A stretch of 64,000 bases of DNA from an uncultured bacterium (GTDB taxonomy: Bacteria; Bacillota; Clostridia; Lachnospirales; Lachnospiraceae): NCBI GenBank assembly GCA_947383005.1, contig CANDBT010000016.1, forward strand, positions 1-64,000, given 5' to 3'. Position numbers and translations under genes: made by a program. Of the stretch, positions 16,232 through 27,832 are shown in pieces. The notes beneath the pieces are model-generated. The model was not told where the DNA came from and did no database searches. It saw only the letters and a program-made list of their open reading frames with translations. The first letter of the stretch is position 1; every line of letters starts with the position of its first letter.

Positions 16232-17104
16232 CTATCCGTCCGTTTCTTCCCGGCTCTGTACCTGTTTGCGGAACGCAGAAGGGGATATGCCGCTTTGTTT
16301 TTTAAACAGGCGGCTGAAGTAAAGCGGATTTTCATATCCGACTATGCTGCTGATTTCCGTGATGTTATATTCGGTGGTTTCCAGCAGGTTTTGGGCGATG
16401 GTAATGCGGATGGAGAGTACGTACTGCATGGGAGTAACCCCGATGTATTCCTTGAAGCTCCGGATAAACCAACTGGTGCTCATGCCCCGGGAGGCAGCGT
16501 AATCTTCAATATTCATCATAGTGTTGTAATGTTCATGGAAGTAGCTTATGGCTGCTTCTATTTCTTTTTCCAGAAAACTGTTTTTTATTTGAGGGCGGCT
16601 GTCGATCCGCCGTTGGATCAGGATAAAAATCTGGCGTAGCAAAAGCACCAAAAATTCTTCGTAATTTTCTTTTTGCATCTGTAATTCTTGAATCATTTGA
16701 GTAAATATCCGCTTGTATTCCAGGGAAGTACCAGTATAAATGACTTGAAAAGAATCGGCTATATGGTACTGCCGCATAATATTTTTTACATTATTTCCCG
16801 TAAAATGAACCCAAAACACTTCCGGTTGGTCAATGCCGTAATACCGGTATTTTTGCTCTTCTTTCGGACGGTAAATGACCATGTGACCAGCGGTAACGAT
16901 TTTTTCCACACCGTTGAAGAAAAAATGGGTTTTTCCCGAGGCCACATATAAAAGCTGAAAATCCAGCCGTCCGCGGGGCCGGTGAGTAGGAAGCAAATGC
17001 CTGGTGAGCAGGCGGTAAGTGCCGCAGCTTCCTACAAAGAGAGGGACTTTTTTGTTTTTGAAATCCTGGCGGGTATTGTTCCAGTAAGCGCAATTAATAT
17101 ACAT
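16232..17104 (-). CDS. AraC-family regulator, likely of the lactose/galactoside operon
   Basis: A 290-residue activator. The N-terminal half (about residues 25-140) is a cupin-like sugar-sensing domain (RPRGRLDFQLLYVASGKTHF, then VIYRPKEEQKYRYYG). The C-terminal hundred residues carry the two helix-turn-helix motifs of AraC (IEDYAASRGMSTSWFIRSFK, then NITEISSIVGYENPLYFSRL FKKQSGISPSAFRK). A GGAG site precedes the ATG. It is transcribed divergently from beta-galactosidase and the GPH symporter, the standard arrangement of an activator with its target operon. Confidence 0.9.
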   Translation of the reverse strand: MYINCAYWNNTRQDFKNKKVPLFVGSCGTYRLLTRHLLPTHRPRGRLDFQLLYVASGKTHFFFNGVEKIVTAGHMVIYRPKEEQKYRYYGIDQPEVFWVHFTGNNVKNIMRQYHIADSFQVIYTGTSLEYKRIFTQMIQELQMQKENYEEFLVLLLRQIFILIQRRIDSRPQIKNSFLEKEIEAAISYFHEHYNTMMNIEDYAASRGMSTSWFIRSFKEYIGVTPMQYVLSIRITIAQNLLETTEYNITEISSIVGYENPLYFSRLFKKQSGISPSAFRKQVQSREETDG

Positions 17105-17244
17105 AAGCTTCTCCGTTCGTTTTTGGTGGCCTGTAAATGCCGGATAAAGAACACATGGGTATCATTATAAGAAATACATAAAACATGAGTGATCAACACA
17201 AGGTTATTGTATCATTTTGTGTATGTTTTGTCCAATGAAAGCAA

Positions 17245-17273
17245 TGGAAATCTGTTATTTTGCTATATATAAT
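17245..17273 (+). promoter_or_regulatory. Candidate lacZ promoter
   Basis: TGGAAA (17245-17250), a 17-bp spacer, then TATAAT (17268-17273). It lies in the divergent AraC-lacZ region and gives a leader of about 155 nt that includes the short tandem repeats at 17320-17394. Confidence 0.5.
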
Positions 17274-17319
17274 GGTAACAGCAATTAGGTATTTGTGAAC
17301 AGTAATATGAGCTTCCCTT

Positions 17320-20591
<3,272 letters not shown>

Positions 20592-20658
20592 ATGCTGGCA
20601 ATCAATTGCCGGGCAGGTTTGACCGGAAACGGAATAGCTGAAGATAAGGAGAAAATTT

Positions 20659-22023
20659 ATGGAAGAAAAAAGATATTTAAGATGGTATAACAAAATCGGG
20701 TACGGTTCCGGGGATATTGCCGGAAATGTAGTGTACGCGCTGCTGTCCTCCTTTGTGATGATTTATCTGACGGATACCGTAGGTCTTAACGCAGGTATTG
20801 TCGGGACATTGATGATGTTTTCCAAGCTCTTTGACGGAGTAACCGATATTTTTTTCGGTTCTATGATAGACAAAACGAAAAGCAGGATGGGAAAGGCCCG
20901 TCCCTGGATGTTTTGGGGATATTTTGGCTGTGCAGTAACCCTGGCTTCTATTTTTATGATTCCTTCGAGTTTGGGCGAGGGGGCTAAATATGCCTGGTTT
21001 TTCATTGCTTACAGTTTGCTGAATGCAGTATTTTATACGGCTAATAACATTGCTTATTCTGCATTGACCGCGCTCATTACCAAAAACGGCAGCGAACGTG
21101 TGCAGATGGGCTCCATCCGGTTTATGTTTGCTTTTGCCACGAGTCTTTTTATCCAGGCCGTAACCGTAAATTTTGTCCGTGCCATGGGCGGCGGCGCTGC
21201 CGGCTGGCGTGCGGTGGCCATCATTTATGCACTTGTTGGGCTGGCAGTCAATTCCATTTCGGTATGGTCCGTAAAAGAGCTCACTCCGGAAGAATTGGAG
21301 GAAACAACCAATAAAAAAGAGGTGGAGAAACGGGAAAAGTATGGTCTGGGAGATGCGGCTCAGTTGCTGGCTGCCAATAAGTTTTATATTATCATCTGCT
21401 GTGTTTATATTCTGACTCAGATTTATACGGCCACCTTGAACATGGGTATCTATTTTATGACTTATATTTTGGGGGATGCGTCTTTACTGGGAGTGTTTTC
21501 TGTGGCAATCAATGTCCCTCTGATTATCGGGCTGATCATGACACCTATGCTCGTTAAAAAGATGAAGGGTATGTACAAAATCAATCTTGCTGGTTATGCC
21601 CTGGCTACCGTGGCCCGTTTGATCGTGATTGCAGGTGCCTATATGGGCAATATACCCATAATGCTTGTTTTTTCCGGAATAGCTGCCGTCGGCATGAGTC
21701 CGCTTCAGGGCGATTTGAATGCGCTGATAGCTGCCTGTTCGGAGTATACGTTTCTTACGAAGAAGAAAAGGATTGACGGGACGATGTATTCTTGTACTTC
21801 ACTGGGGGTGAAAATCGGCGGAGGTATCGGCACGGCTCTGGCAGGATGGCTGCTGGCAGCGAGCGGTTATGTCGCTAATCAGCCCATGCAGGCAGATTCT
21901 TGTATACAAATGCTGTATTTTATGTACCTTTGGGTTCCGATGATTATTAATCTGGTAATTACTTTGCTGTTGTCAAAACTGAAAGTGGAGCAGGCAAATG
22001 CCAGGTTGGAAGGTGCAGGGTAA
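20659..22023 (+). CDS. GPH-family sugar:cation symporter (MelB/LacS-like)
   Basis: A 454-residue, 12-helix transporter of the glycoside-pentoside-hexuronide family. Family marks are the N-terminal KIGYGSGDIAGNVVY, the first-loop acidic residues in KLFDGVTDIFFGSMIDKTKS, and the KARPWMFWG segment. It has no PTS IIA tail as found in LacS of lactic acid bacteria. Its position just after beta-galactosidase and its shared AraC regulator make a galactoside, perhaps lactose, the expected substrate (inference). A strong terminator follows. Confidence 0.9.
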   Translation: MEEKRYLRWYNKIGYGSGDIAGNVVYALLSSFVMIYLTDTVGLNAGIVGTLMMFSKLFDGVTDIFFGSMIDKTKSRMGKARPWMFWGYFGCAVTLASIFMIPSSLGEGAKYAWFFIAYSLLNAVFYTANNIAYSALTALITKNGSERVQMGSIRFMFAFATSLFIQAVTVNFVRAMGGGAAGWRAVAIIYALVGLAVNSISVWSVKELTPEELEETTNKKEVEKREKYGLGDAAQLLAANKFYIIICCVYILTQIYTATLNMGIYFMTYILGDASLLGVFSVAINVPLIIGLIMTPMLVKKMKGMYKINLAGYALATVARLIVIAGAYMGNIPIMLVFSGIAAVGMSPLQGDLNALIAACSEYTFLTKKKRIDGTMYSCTSLGVKIGGGIGTALAGWLLAASGYVANQPMQADSCIQMLYFMYLWVPMIINLVITLLLSKLKVEQANARLEGAG

Positions 22024-22050
22024 GCGGGAGCTCAAAAGTACCCAAAAAGA

Positions 22051-22086
22051 GTCGCTTAACAGGCAGTTAAGCGACACTTTTATTTT
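22051..22086 (+). terminator. Terminator after the symporter gene
   Basis: GTCGCTTAAC (22051-22060), loop AGGCA, GTTAAGCGAC (22066-22075), then ACTTTTATTTT. A good intrinsic terminator closing the lacZ operon. Confidence 0.88.
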
Positions 22087-22270
22087 ACACAAATACTAAA
22101 AACTCTGTATTTCTTTAACGTTCTCGATTATAACATCATTTCTATGGGATGTCAACTGCGTTGAATTTCCATTTCAGATGGTTTTCTCCACATTTTCCTG
22201 TTCATATAGATATGATTTTCATATAAACATTTCCCTAATGTACATAGGAAGCATGAAAGGCTGTTGAAAA

Positions 22271-22300
22271 GAGTCGCTTAACTGCCTGTTAAGCGTCATA
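22271..22300. repeat. Second copy of the same hairpin with inverted loop
   Basis: CGCTTAAC, loop TGCCT, GTTAAGCG (22275-22295), preceded by AAAAGAGT exactly as in the 22051 hairpin. The loop is the reverse complement of the first. On the minus strand it is followed by CTCTTTTC, so it may end leftward transcription. The 185 bp between the two hairpins holds no gene I can support. Confidence 0.65.
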
Positions 22301-22324
22301 TTTCATTCAACAAAGTCATTTGTC

Positions 22325-22834
22325 ATGAATACTGCTGGGGTTTCTTGCGGCAGAACGGTAAAGGGGATGAAGAAAATCTGGTATTTGCTGAAATGTCCTG
22401 AAGGAAATGAAGCGGGTTGTGCAGAATTTTATCAGAGCCGCGCCGAAGAAAACGGCATTAAGGAGGCAGTGTGCTTCGAGTATCAGCGAATGCTGCGCTA
22501 CGGAGGGAAGTGGCATCTGGAGAGGCGGCCTCTTATGCCAGGCTGGATTTTCTTATCAGGGGTAAAAGCGGTGAGACCCAAGAAAAAGGATGTCATGCTG
22601 ATTCCCTGCGAGGCGCCTGGCATGAGAGCATTATGTCAGGAGGGCAACCTCATCAGCATGTCCAGAGGAGTCATTCGGGGGGGCAAGGTTGTGGTCACAA
22701 GCGGTCCCCTAAAAGGCCGGGAAGATCTGATCAAAAGGATCGACCGTCATAAACGGACTGCACAGATCGAGATCCCTTTTGCGGATCAGAAGATGCAGGT
22801 CATAGTGGGCTTGGAGATCTATGAGAAAACATAA
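22325..22834 (+). CDS. NusG/LoaP-like transcription elongation factor, divergent
   Basis: A protein of up to 169 residues with the layout of NusG. The N-terminal region has a NGN-like start (KKIWYLLKCPEGNE) and a PLMPGWIFLSGVKAV strand matching the 'PGYvFv' core of NGN domains. The C-terminal KOW motif is plain: GKVVVTSGPLKGREDLIKRI. Neither ATG at 22325 nor the one at 22367, which fits family alignment better, has a well-spaced ribosome site. It is more divergent than the LoaP homolog 390 bp downstream. Specialised NusG paralogs bind RNA polymerase and prevent early termination in long surface-polysaccharide operons; two in a row at one locus is unusual. It might act on the same operon or compete with LoaP. 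Confidence 0.7.
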   Translation: MNTAGVSCGRTVKGMKKIWYLLKCPEGNEAGCAEFYQSRAEENGIKEAVCFEYQRMLRYGGKWHLERRPLMPGWIFLSGVKAVRPKKKDVMLIPCEAPGMRALCQEGNLISMSRGVIRGGKVVVTSGPLKGREDLIKRIDRHKRTAQIEIPFADQKMQVIVGLEIYEKT

Positions 22835-22879
22835 CGGTTATCAATAGTTAAAGTATAAGAATAATTGCGGAGAGTTATA

Positions 22880-22963
22880 CGCTTCGCGAACCCTGTAATC
22901 GGATTTACGGCGCAAAGAACGCGCCTTTTATCGGAAATTACTTCACAATTTCCGATAAGTTAA
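22880..22963. repeat. 95-bp three-hairpin repeat, one truncated unit (locus 4)
   Basis: Reverse orientation. Contains the GGCGC/GCGCC stem and TTATCGGAAATT with AATTTCCGATAA, but the ATTACAGG arm of the remaining hairpin is missing at its left edge, so the unit is cut. It lies between the two NusG-like genes, just before the left inverted repeat of the glycan locus. Confidence 0.8.
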
Positions 22964-22978
22964 TTTATGAGCATACTT

Positions 22979-23012
22979 ATTTGCCAAATGATTGGGCGAT
23001 TTTACGGAAATA
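22979..23012. repeat. Left inverted repeat flanking the polysaccharide locus
   Basis: A 34-bp sequence starting ATTTGCCAAATGATTG and ending GGAAATA. Its reverse complement, with 29 of 34 bases matching by eye, is at 43816-43849. The two copies bracket LoaP and the entire glycan gene set. A nearby TTGGCAAAT at 23024-23032 can also pair with its first bases. Confidence 0.65.
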
Positions 23013-23126
23013 GGAGAACTATATTGGCAAATCGTTAGCTCACGGGTATATAAACAGGATTGAGGACAGAATCACTGAAGCATTGGCACAGTGGTTCGTT
23101 TCTTATGGTCATATGGGCAGGCGGAG

Positions 23127-23152
23127 ACCGCAGTATGTATTGAGACTGCGGT
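23127..23152 (+). promoter_or_regulatory. Leader hairpin upstream of LoaP, candidate antiterminator RNA site
   Basis: ACCGCAGT (23127-23134), a 10-nt loop, then ACTGCGGT (23145-23152). LoaP proteins recognise a hairpin in the nascent leader of their operon. The region between LoaP and the first glycan gene is only 41 bp, so the leader before LoaP is where such a signal should be. The assignment is an inference. Confidence 0.35.
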
Positions 23153-23224
23153 ATGGCGAAGCATGCTCAAAATGCACTTTGAATTTGACAGGCTGTAAGG
23201 CTGCCGGAGATGGGAGAGACAGGC

Positions 23225-23740
23225 ATGTGGTATGTGATACAGACCTTTGGCGGGGAGGAAGAGCGGACGGCGGATATGATTCGGCGCCAGATCCCTTCTT
23301 TTTATATTGGAGAATGTTTTATTCCTAAGAGGGAGAGAATGAAGAAATTCCATGGCATTTGGAATAAGGTGGAGGAAATCTTGTTTCATGGTTATGTGTT
23401 TGTGGATTCTGAACGGCCGGGGGAACTGTATCGGGAGCTGACGAAGATCCCCAGATTAACAAAAGTATTGGGGAGAGAGGGTGCGAATTTCTTTCCGCTG
23501 AATAAGGCGGAGGAACGGCTGGTTCGGGGGATTGGAGATGTAAACCATAAAACCGGGATGTCTAAAATAGAGATTGATGAGGGAAAGAAGATCCGGGTTA
23601 TAGAAGGTCCTTTGAAAGATTATGTGGGGGATGTGGTGAAGGTGAATCTGCATAAGAGGGAAGTGGTGGTGCGGGTGGAATTTATGGGGAGGCCGGTAGA
23701 GTTATTTATGGGGGTGGAGGTAGTGGAAAAAGAGATTTGA
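23225..23740 (+). CDS. loaP: LoaP-type NusG paralog (antiterminator of the glycan operon)
   Basis: A 171-residue specialised NusG. The NGN domain begins MWYVIQTFGGEEERTADMIR and includes the ILFHGYVFVDSERPGELYRE strand-helix; the C-terminal KOW domain reads KKIRVIEGPLKDYVGDVVKV followed by a beta-rich end. LoaP proteins load onto RNA polymerase at a leader hairpin and let it pass terminators within long secondary-metabolite or exopolysaccharide operons. The gene sits 41 bp before the first of about 20 kb of co-directional glycan genes, exactly where LoaP is normally found. ATG 23225 is supported by GGGAG about nine bases upstream. Confidence 0.88.
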   Translation: MWYVIQTFGGEEERTADMIRRQIPSFYIGECFIPKRERMKKFHGIWNKVEEILFHGYVFVDSERPGELYRELTKIPRLTKVLGREGANFFPLNKAEERLVRGIGDVNHKTGMSKIEIDEGKKIRVIEGPLKDYVGDVVKVNLHKREVVVRVEFMGRPVELFMGVEVVEKEI

Positions 23741-23781
23741 AGAGATAAAAATTCTGTAAATGCGGCGAGGAAAATGTATAG

Positions 23782-25095
23782 ATGAACAATTTTTTAACTG
23801 ATACAAGATTTGCAGGTATCGAACCGTTTGAATCAAAAATCTGGTTATCTTCTCCAACCATGCATGGTGATGAACAGAAATGGGTGGATCATGCTATAGA
23901 AACCAATTGGGTGTCTACCATAGGAGAAAATATAAATAAAGTAGAAGAACAGATCGCTGAATATATTGGCGTTAAATATGCCGTAGCCCTTTCATCAGGT
24001 ACTGCTGCTCTTCATCTTGCTACAAAGCTTGCGGGAGAAAAGCTGTATGGGAGGGCACATCCGAATCAAGGAACACTACAGGGGCATAAAGTGTTTTGCA
24101 GCGATACTACATTCGCTGCATCAATCAATCCTATTTCTTATGAGAATGGGGAAGCTGTGTTTATTGATACAGAGTATGAGACTTGGAATATGTGCCCTAA
24201 AGCATTGGAGAAAGCTTTTGAATTATATCCAGATGTACGGCTTATTGTTATTGCTCACCTGTATGGAACCCCAGGAAAGATGGAGGAGATTAAAGCTATT
24301 GCTGATAGACATGGTGCTTTTATCGTAGAAGATGCTGCAGAGTCTCTTGGGACAAAATATAAATTAAATGGCCGATGGGTCGAAACAGGGACACTAGGAT
24401 CATATAATTGCATATCGTTTAACGGTAATAAGATTATAACGGGGTCTAGTGGCGGGATGTTTCTAAGTAATTCAAAAGAAGATGCAGAAAAAGTACGGAA
24501 GTGGTCTACGCAATCCCGGGAAGCAGCTCCTTGGTATCAGCATGAAGAACTGGGCTACAATTATCGCATGAGTAATATTATTGCTGGTGTTGTCAGAGGG
24601 CAGATTCCGCATCTTAAAGATCACATAGCTCAGAAGAAGGAGATTTATGAGCGGTATAAAGAAGGAATGGCAGATCTCCCTATAAAGATGAATTCATTCA
24701 ATCCGGAAAAAAGCAAACCTAATTTCTGGATAAGCTGCATGATTATAGATGAAGAGGCTATGTGCGAGACTGTTCAAGGACAGCGTGATGCCTTATATGT
24801 GAGTGAAAGCGGAAAAAGCTGTCCAATGGAGATTCTTGAAGCAATTACAGCATTTCATGCCGAAGGCCGTCCGATCTGGAAGCCTATGCATATGCAGCCT
24901 GTTTATTGGATGAATCCATTTATTACCAAGAATGGAAACGGCAGAGCGCAAAGCAATGCGTACATAAAAGCGGTAGGAGAAATCGATGTCAGTGCAGATA
25001 TTTTCAGGCGTGGTTTGTGTTTGCCCAGCGATAACAAGATGACTCGGGAGCAACAGAATGTGATCATCGACATTATACACAGGTGTTTTAAATAG
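23782..25095 (+). CDS. DegT/DnrJ/EryC1/StrS-family PLP sugar aminotransferase
   Basis: A 437-residue PLP enzyme that should transfer an amino group from glutamate to a nucleotide-linked keto-sugar. Marks: ETNWVSTIGENINKVEEQIA near the start, ALSSGTAALHLATKLAG, VEDAAESLGTKY, and the Schiff-base lysine Lys217 in NGNKIITGSSGG. It is longer than the usual 370 residues because of an inserted segment around residues 78-100 and 330-380. Enzymes with this WLSSPTMHG opening often lead Firmicute capsule operons, next to a PglC-like transferase, as here, and may help make the amino sugar that starts the repeat unit. The keto-sugar dehydratase partner is not in the window. Confidence 0.88.
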   Translation: MNNFLTDTRFAGIEPFESKIWLSSPTMHGDEQKWVDHAIETNWVSTIGENINKVEEQIAEYIGVKYAVALSSGTAALHLATKLAGEKLYGRAHPNQGTLQGHKVFCSDTTFAASINPISYENGEAVFIDTEYETWNMCPKALEKAFELYPDVRLIVIAHLYGTPGKMEEIKAIADRHGAFIVEDAAESLGTKYKLNGRWVETGTLGSYNCISFNGNKIITGSSGGMFLSNSKEDAEKVRKWSTQSREAAPWYQHEELGYNYRMSNIIAGVVRGQIPHLKDHIAQKKEIYERYKEGMADLPIKMNSFNPEKSKPNFWISCMIIDEEAMCETVQGQRDALYVSESGKSCPMEILEAITAFHAEGRPIWKPMHMQPVYWMNPFITKNGNGRAQSNAYIKAVGEIDVSADIFRRGLCLPSDNKMTREQQNVIIDIIHRCFK

Positions 25096-25127
25096 AAGAG
25101 TTGACCTAAGCTAGAGGAGTAGCCAAT

Positions 25128-25784
25128 ATGCATCATAAACCTTATGGGCCGTATGAACATTTTATTAAACGCCCACTAGACTGTTTCCTTGCAATGTGTG
25201 CGTTATTCGTCCTTTCTCCGATTATAGGTATAACAGCTTTACTGGTGAGAATCAAATTGGGCTCACCAGTCTTTTTTTTACAGGAGCGGACAGGAAAGAA
25301 TGAAAAAATTTTTAAAATATATAAGTTTAGGACAATGACAGATGAAAAAGATGAAAGTGGAGAGTTGCTTTCAGATGAGGTTAGATTAACAAACTTTGGA
25401 AAAATTTTACGCTCTACTTCACTTGATGAACTGCCTGAGTTAATCAATATTATAAAAGGCGATATGTCAGTAGTGGGACCAAGGCCGTTGCTTAAAAAAT
25501 ATCTGCCTTGGTATTCGGAAGAAGAACATAAACGTCATAACATTCGTCCTGGCCTGACCGGTTATGCTCAGATCCATGGGCGGAATACAGTCAATTGGGA
25601 TGAAAAATTTGAAATGGATTTAAAATATATGTCCCATATCACATTTGTAGGTGATGTAAAAATTATATTGGAAACAATGGGAAAAGTATTCAGGCGGGAA
25701 GGAATTAGTTCTGAAACCTCATCAACAATGGGGGATTTTCGAGACTACTGTATAAGCAATGGAAGAGTTCCAGAGAGAAAATAA
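25128..25784 (+). CDS. Polyprenyl-phosphate sugar-1-phosphate transferase (PglC-like initiator)
   Basis: A 218-residue monotopic phosphoglycosyl transferase. It transfers a sugar-1-phosphate from a UDP-sugar to undecaprenyl phosphate, the first step of repeat-unit assembly. Seen: one N-terminal re-entrant hydrophobic helix (LAMCALFVLSPIIGITALLV), FKIYKFRTM, the catalytic Asp-Glu pair in SLDELPELINIIKGDMSVVG, and RPGLTGYAQIHGRN. The C-terminus is about 20 residues longer than PglC. A GAGGAG site precedes the ATG. Its end lies about 20 bases before the preferred start of the next gene. Confidence 0.92.
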   Translation: MHHKPYGPYEHFIKRPLDCFLAMCALFVLSPIIGITALLVRIKLGSPVFFLQERTGKNEKIFKIYKFRTMTDEKDESGELLSDEVRLTNFGKILRSTSLDELPELINIIKGDMSVVGPRPLLKKYLPWYSEEEHKRHNIRPGLTGYAQIHGRNTVNWDEKFEMDLKYMSHITFVGDVKIILETMGKVFRREGISSETSSTMGDFRDYCISNGRVPERK

Positions 25785-25803
25785 ATTGGGAGAAAAGATA
25801 GAA

Positions 25804-27054
25804 ATGGAAAACCCACTTATCAGTGTAATCGTTCCCATTTATATGATAGACAGATATGTTGGCATCTGCATCGAAAGCATTATCAATCAGACATACAAGA
25901 ATCTTGAAATTATCCTTGTGGATGACGGAGGAAAAGATAGATGTCCGGAGATATGTGATTTGTATGCGAAAAAGGATAGCCGCATTAAAGTTATTCATAA
26001 AACAAATGGCGGGCTTGTATCAGCCAGAAAAGCGGGACTCCAGCAGTCAGAAGGAGCTTATATCAGCTATATTGATGGAGATGATTGGGTAGGGCCAGGA
26101 TTTATTGAATCTTTGTATACTGCTGCGGGTACATCGGGCGCTGATATGGTTTGCGCAGGCCAAACCAGAGATTTGTTTTCCCAATCCGTACATTTTGTCA
26201 ATCCGATTTCTTCTGGTGTATATGAAGATGAAAAGCTTAAAGAAGTATGGAAGAATATGATTTCTTTTGGCCCCTTTTACCGGCCGGGAATCACTACATA
26301 TGTCTGGAATAAGCTGTTTAAGAGAGAGATACTTTTGTGTCCGCAGTCAATGGTAGACAGCAGAATATCTATTGGTGAGGACGGTGCGGTGACATATCCG
26401 GCTCTTTTGAATTGTAAAAAGGTTATTGTCGTTGATAATGTTGCGTACCACTATCGGCAGCGTGAGGACAGCATGCTTAAACAGAGCGCCAGTTTTTCTG
26501 ATGAGGCTCAAAAGTTAAAGTATCTTTATGATTATATGATCCATTGGGCTGAAACAACATCAGATGCGTATGAGATGAAAAAACAAATAACGGATTATAT
26601 TTTGTCTATCTGTATTATGCGCTCTGGCGGCTGTATTCCAAAAGATACTTTTCCCATATTCGGCACAGCTTATTACGGCAAGGATGTAGTCATCTATAGC
26701 GCGGGAACTTTTGGCCAGCAGATGAACAAACGGTTCAGGGAGACCAAGCGTTGTAATATAATTTCCTGGATTGATGATGATTATTGGGAATACAGACGAT
26801 GTTGTATGGATGTTGATCCGGTGGAAACGATCACAAAGCTTCAATATGATTTTGTTTTGATAGCCACTGTCAATGCACTCATAGCGGAACATGTAAAAGA
26901 ACGGCTTCTAAATCTTGGGGTTAGCGAGGGAAAGATACTCTTAGTGAAAGTTCCAAAGAATCGGGCGACGCTTATCAACGATTTTTTGAATATTGATATT
27001 ATTAGAGCAGAGGAAGAGAAAAGAAGAAAACAAGGAGTGTCATCACATGCTTGA
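25804..27054 (+). CDS. Family 2 glycosyltransferase fused to a C-terminal Rossmann-like domain
   Basis: A 416-residue protein. The first about 230 residues are a GT-A family 2 transferase (PLISVIVPIYMIDRYVGICI, ILVDDGGKDRCPEICD, the DXD-like ISYIDGDDWVGPGFIE). After a helical linker comes a separate domain of about 110 residues that begins GKDVVIYSAGTFGQQMNKRF and continues IISWIDDDYWEYR, resembling the nucleotide- or NDP-sugar-binding Rossmann folds found in PglD-like and capsule modifying proteins. What it adds is unknown. ATG 25804 is preferred (GGGAG upstream); a frame from 25759 would overlap the previous gene. The stop overlaps the next start by eight bases, so translation is coupled. 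Confidence 0.85.
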   Translation: MENPLISVIVPIYMIDRYVGICIESIINQTYKNLEIILVDDGGKDRCPEICDLYAKKDSRIKVIHKTNGGLVSARKAGLQQSEGAYISYIDGDDWVGPGFIESLYTAAGTSGADMVCAGQTRDLFSQSVHFVNPISSGVYEDEKLKEVWKNMISFGPFYRPGITTYVWNKLFKREILLCPQSMVDSRISIGEDGAVTYPALLNCKKVIVVDNVAYHYRQREDSMLKQSASFSDEAQKLKYLYDYMIHWAETTSDAYEMKKQITDYILSICIMRSGGCIPKDTFPIFGTAYYGKDVVIYSAGTFGQQMNKRFRETKRCNIISWIDDDYWEYRRCCMDVDPVETITKLQYDFVLIATVNALIAEHVKERLLNLGVSEGKILLVKVPKNRATLINDFLNIDIIRAEEEKRRKQGVSSHA

Positions 27055-27811
27055 TTTTGCAACGAAAGTTTTGTCGGCAAGGCTGGGGAAGACGCATTTA
27101 TTTGCGGTAGGACAGGCAGGTTACATTATCAAATCGGCTAATGGACAACTTTTGGCGATAGATCTCTATCTGTCAAATTGTGTGGAGAGGCTGGAGGGGA
27201 ACGCCGGTTTTAAACGCCTTCTTCCGCAGCTTCTTTCTCCTCTTGCATTGGAATATGATGCGGTTATTTGTACGCATCCCCATCTGGATCATTTTGATAT
27301 AAATGCAGTTCCGGAAATCATCAGCAACGGAAAGACAAGGCTATTCTGTTCGGTTAATTGCAAGGAATTGGTAATGAAGTTTCAAATGGAATATCATAAT
27401 CCGCAAATCAATTATGTAAAACCGCTGGAAAGTTATGAAATGGGAGATTTCCATATTGATTTTGTAAATTGTGATCATGGTATGGGAGCGCCGGATGCCG
27501 TTGGAGTGGTAATTACCGTTGATGGGAAACGAATTTATGAGACTGGAGATACATGTTTGCGGCTTGACCGAATTGGAGAGGTTTCCCAGCCGCTTGATAT
27601 TCTTATCGCTCCCATCAATGGAACATATGGGAACTTGAATGAATCAGAGTGCGCAGCTTTATCAGAGGCATTGAACCCAAAGCTTACTATTCCCTGCCAT
27701 TATGGGATGTTTGCTCTACATCACGGTGATATAGGAAAGTTTTATGATGTTATGAATGAAAAGGCGTTACCATTCCTGATTATGCAGCAAGGTGAACAAT
27801 ATACGCTCTAA
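27047..27811 (+). CDS. MBL-fold metallo-hydrolase (UlaG-like) in glycan locus
   Basis: A 254-residue metallo-beta-lactamase-fold protein. The metal motif H-x-H-x-D-H is present at residues 77-82 (THPHLDHFD). Further ligands are likely the His in CDHGMGAPDA, the Asp in YETGDTCL and the His in PCHYGMFALHHGD. The overall order (VGQAGYIIKSANGQLLAIDL) is that of UlaG-type lactonases and related enzymes, so it should hydrolyse a small phosphorylated or nucleotide-linked sugar lactone or ester; the actual substrate is unknown. The start overlaps the end of the glycosyltransferase gene, and an AAGGAG site lies upstream. It forms a compact set with the ATP-grasp and SDR genes that follow. Confidence 0.85.
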   Translation: MLDFATKVLSARLGKTHLFAVGQAGYIIKSANGQLLAIDLYLSNCVERLEGNAGFKRLLPQLLSPLALEYDAVICTHPHLDHFDINAVPEIISNGKTRLFCSVNCKELVMKFQMEYHNPQINYVKPLESYEMGDFHIDFVNCDHGMGAPDAVGVVITVDGKRIYETGDTCLRLDRIGEVSQPLDILIAPINGTYGNLNESECAALSEALNPKLTIPCHYGMFALHHGDIGKFYDVMNEKALPFLIMQQGEQYTL

Positions 27812-27832
27812 AGGAGCAGGAGGAGAAGTGGA

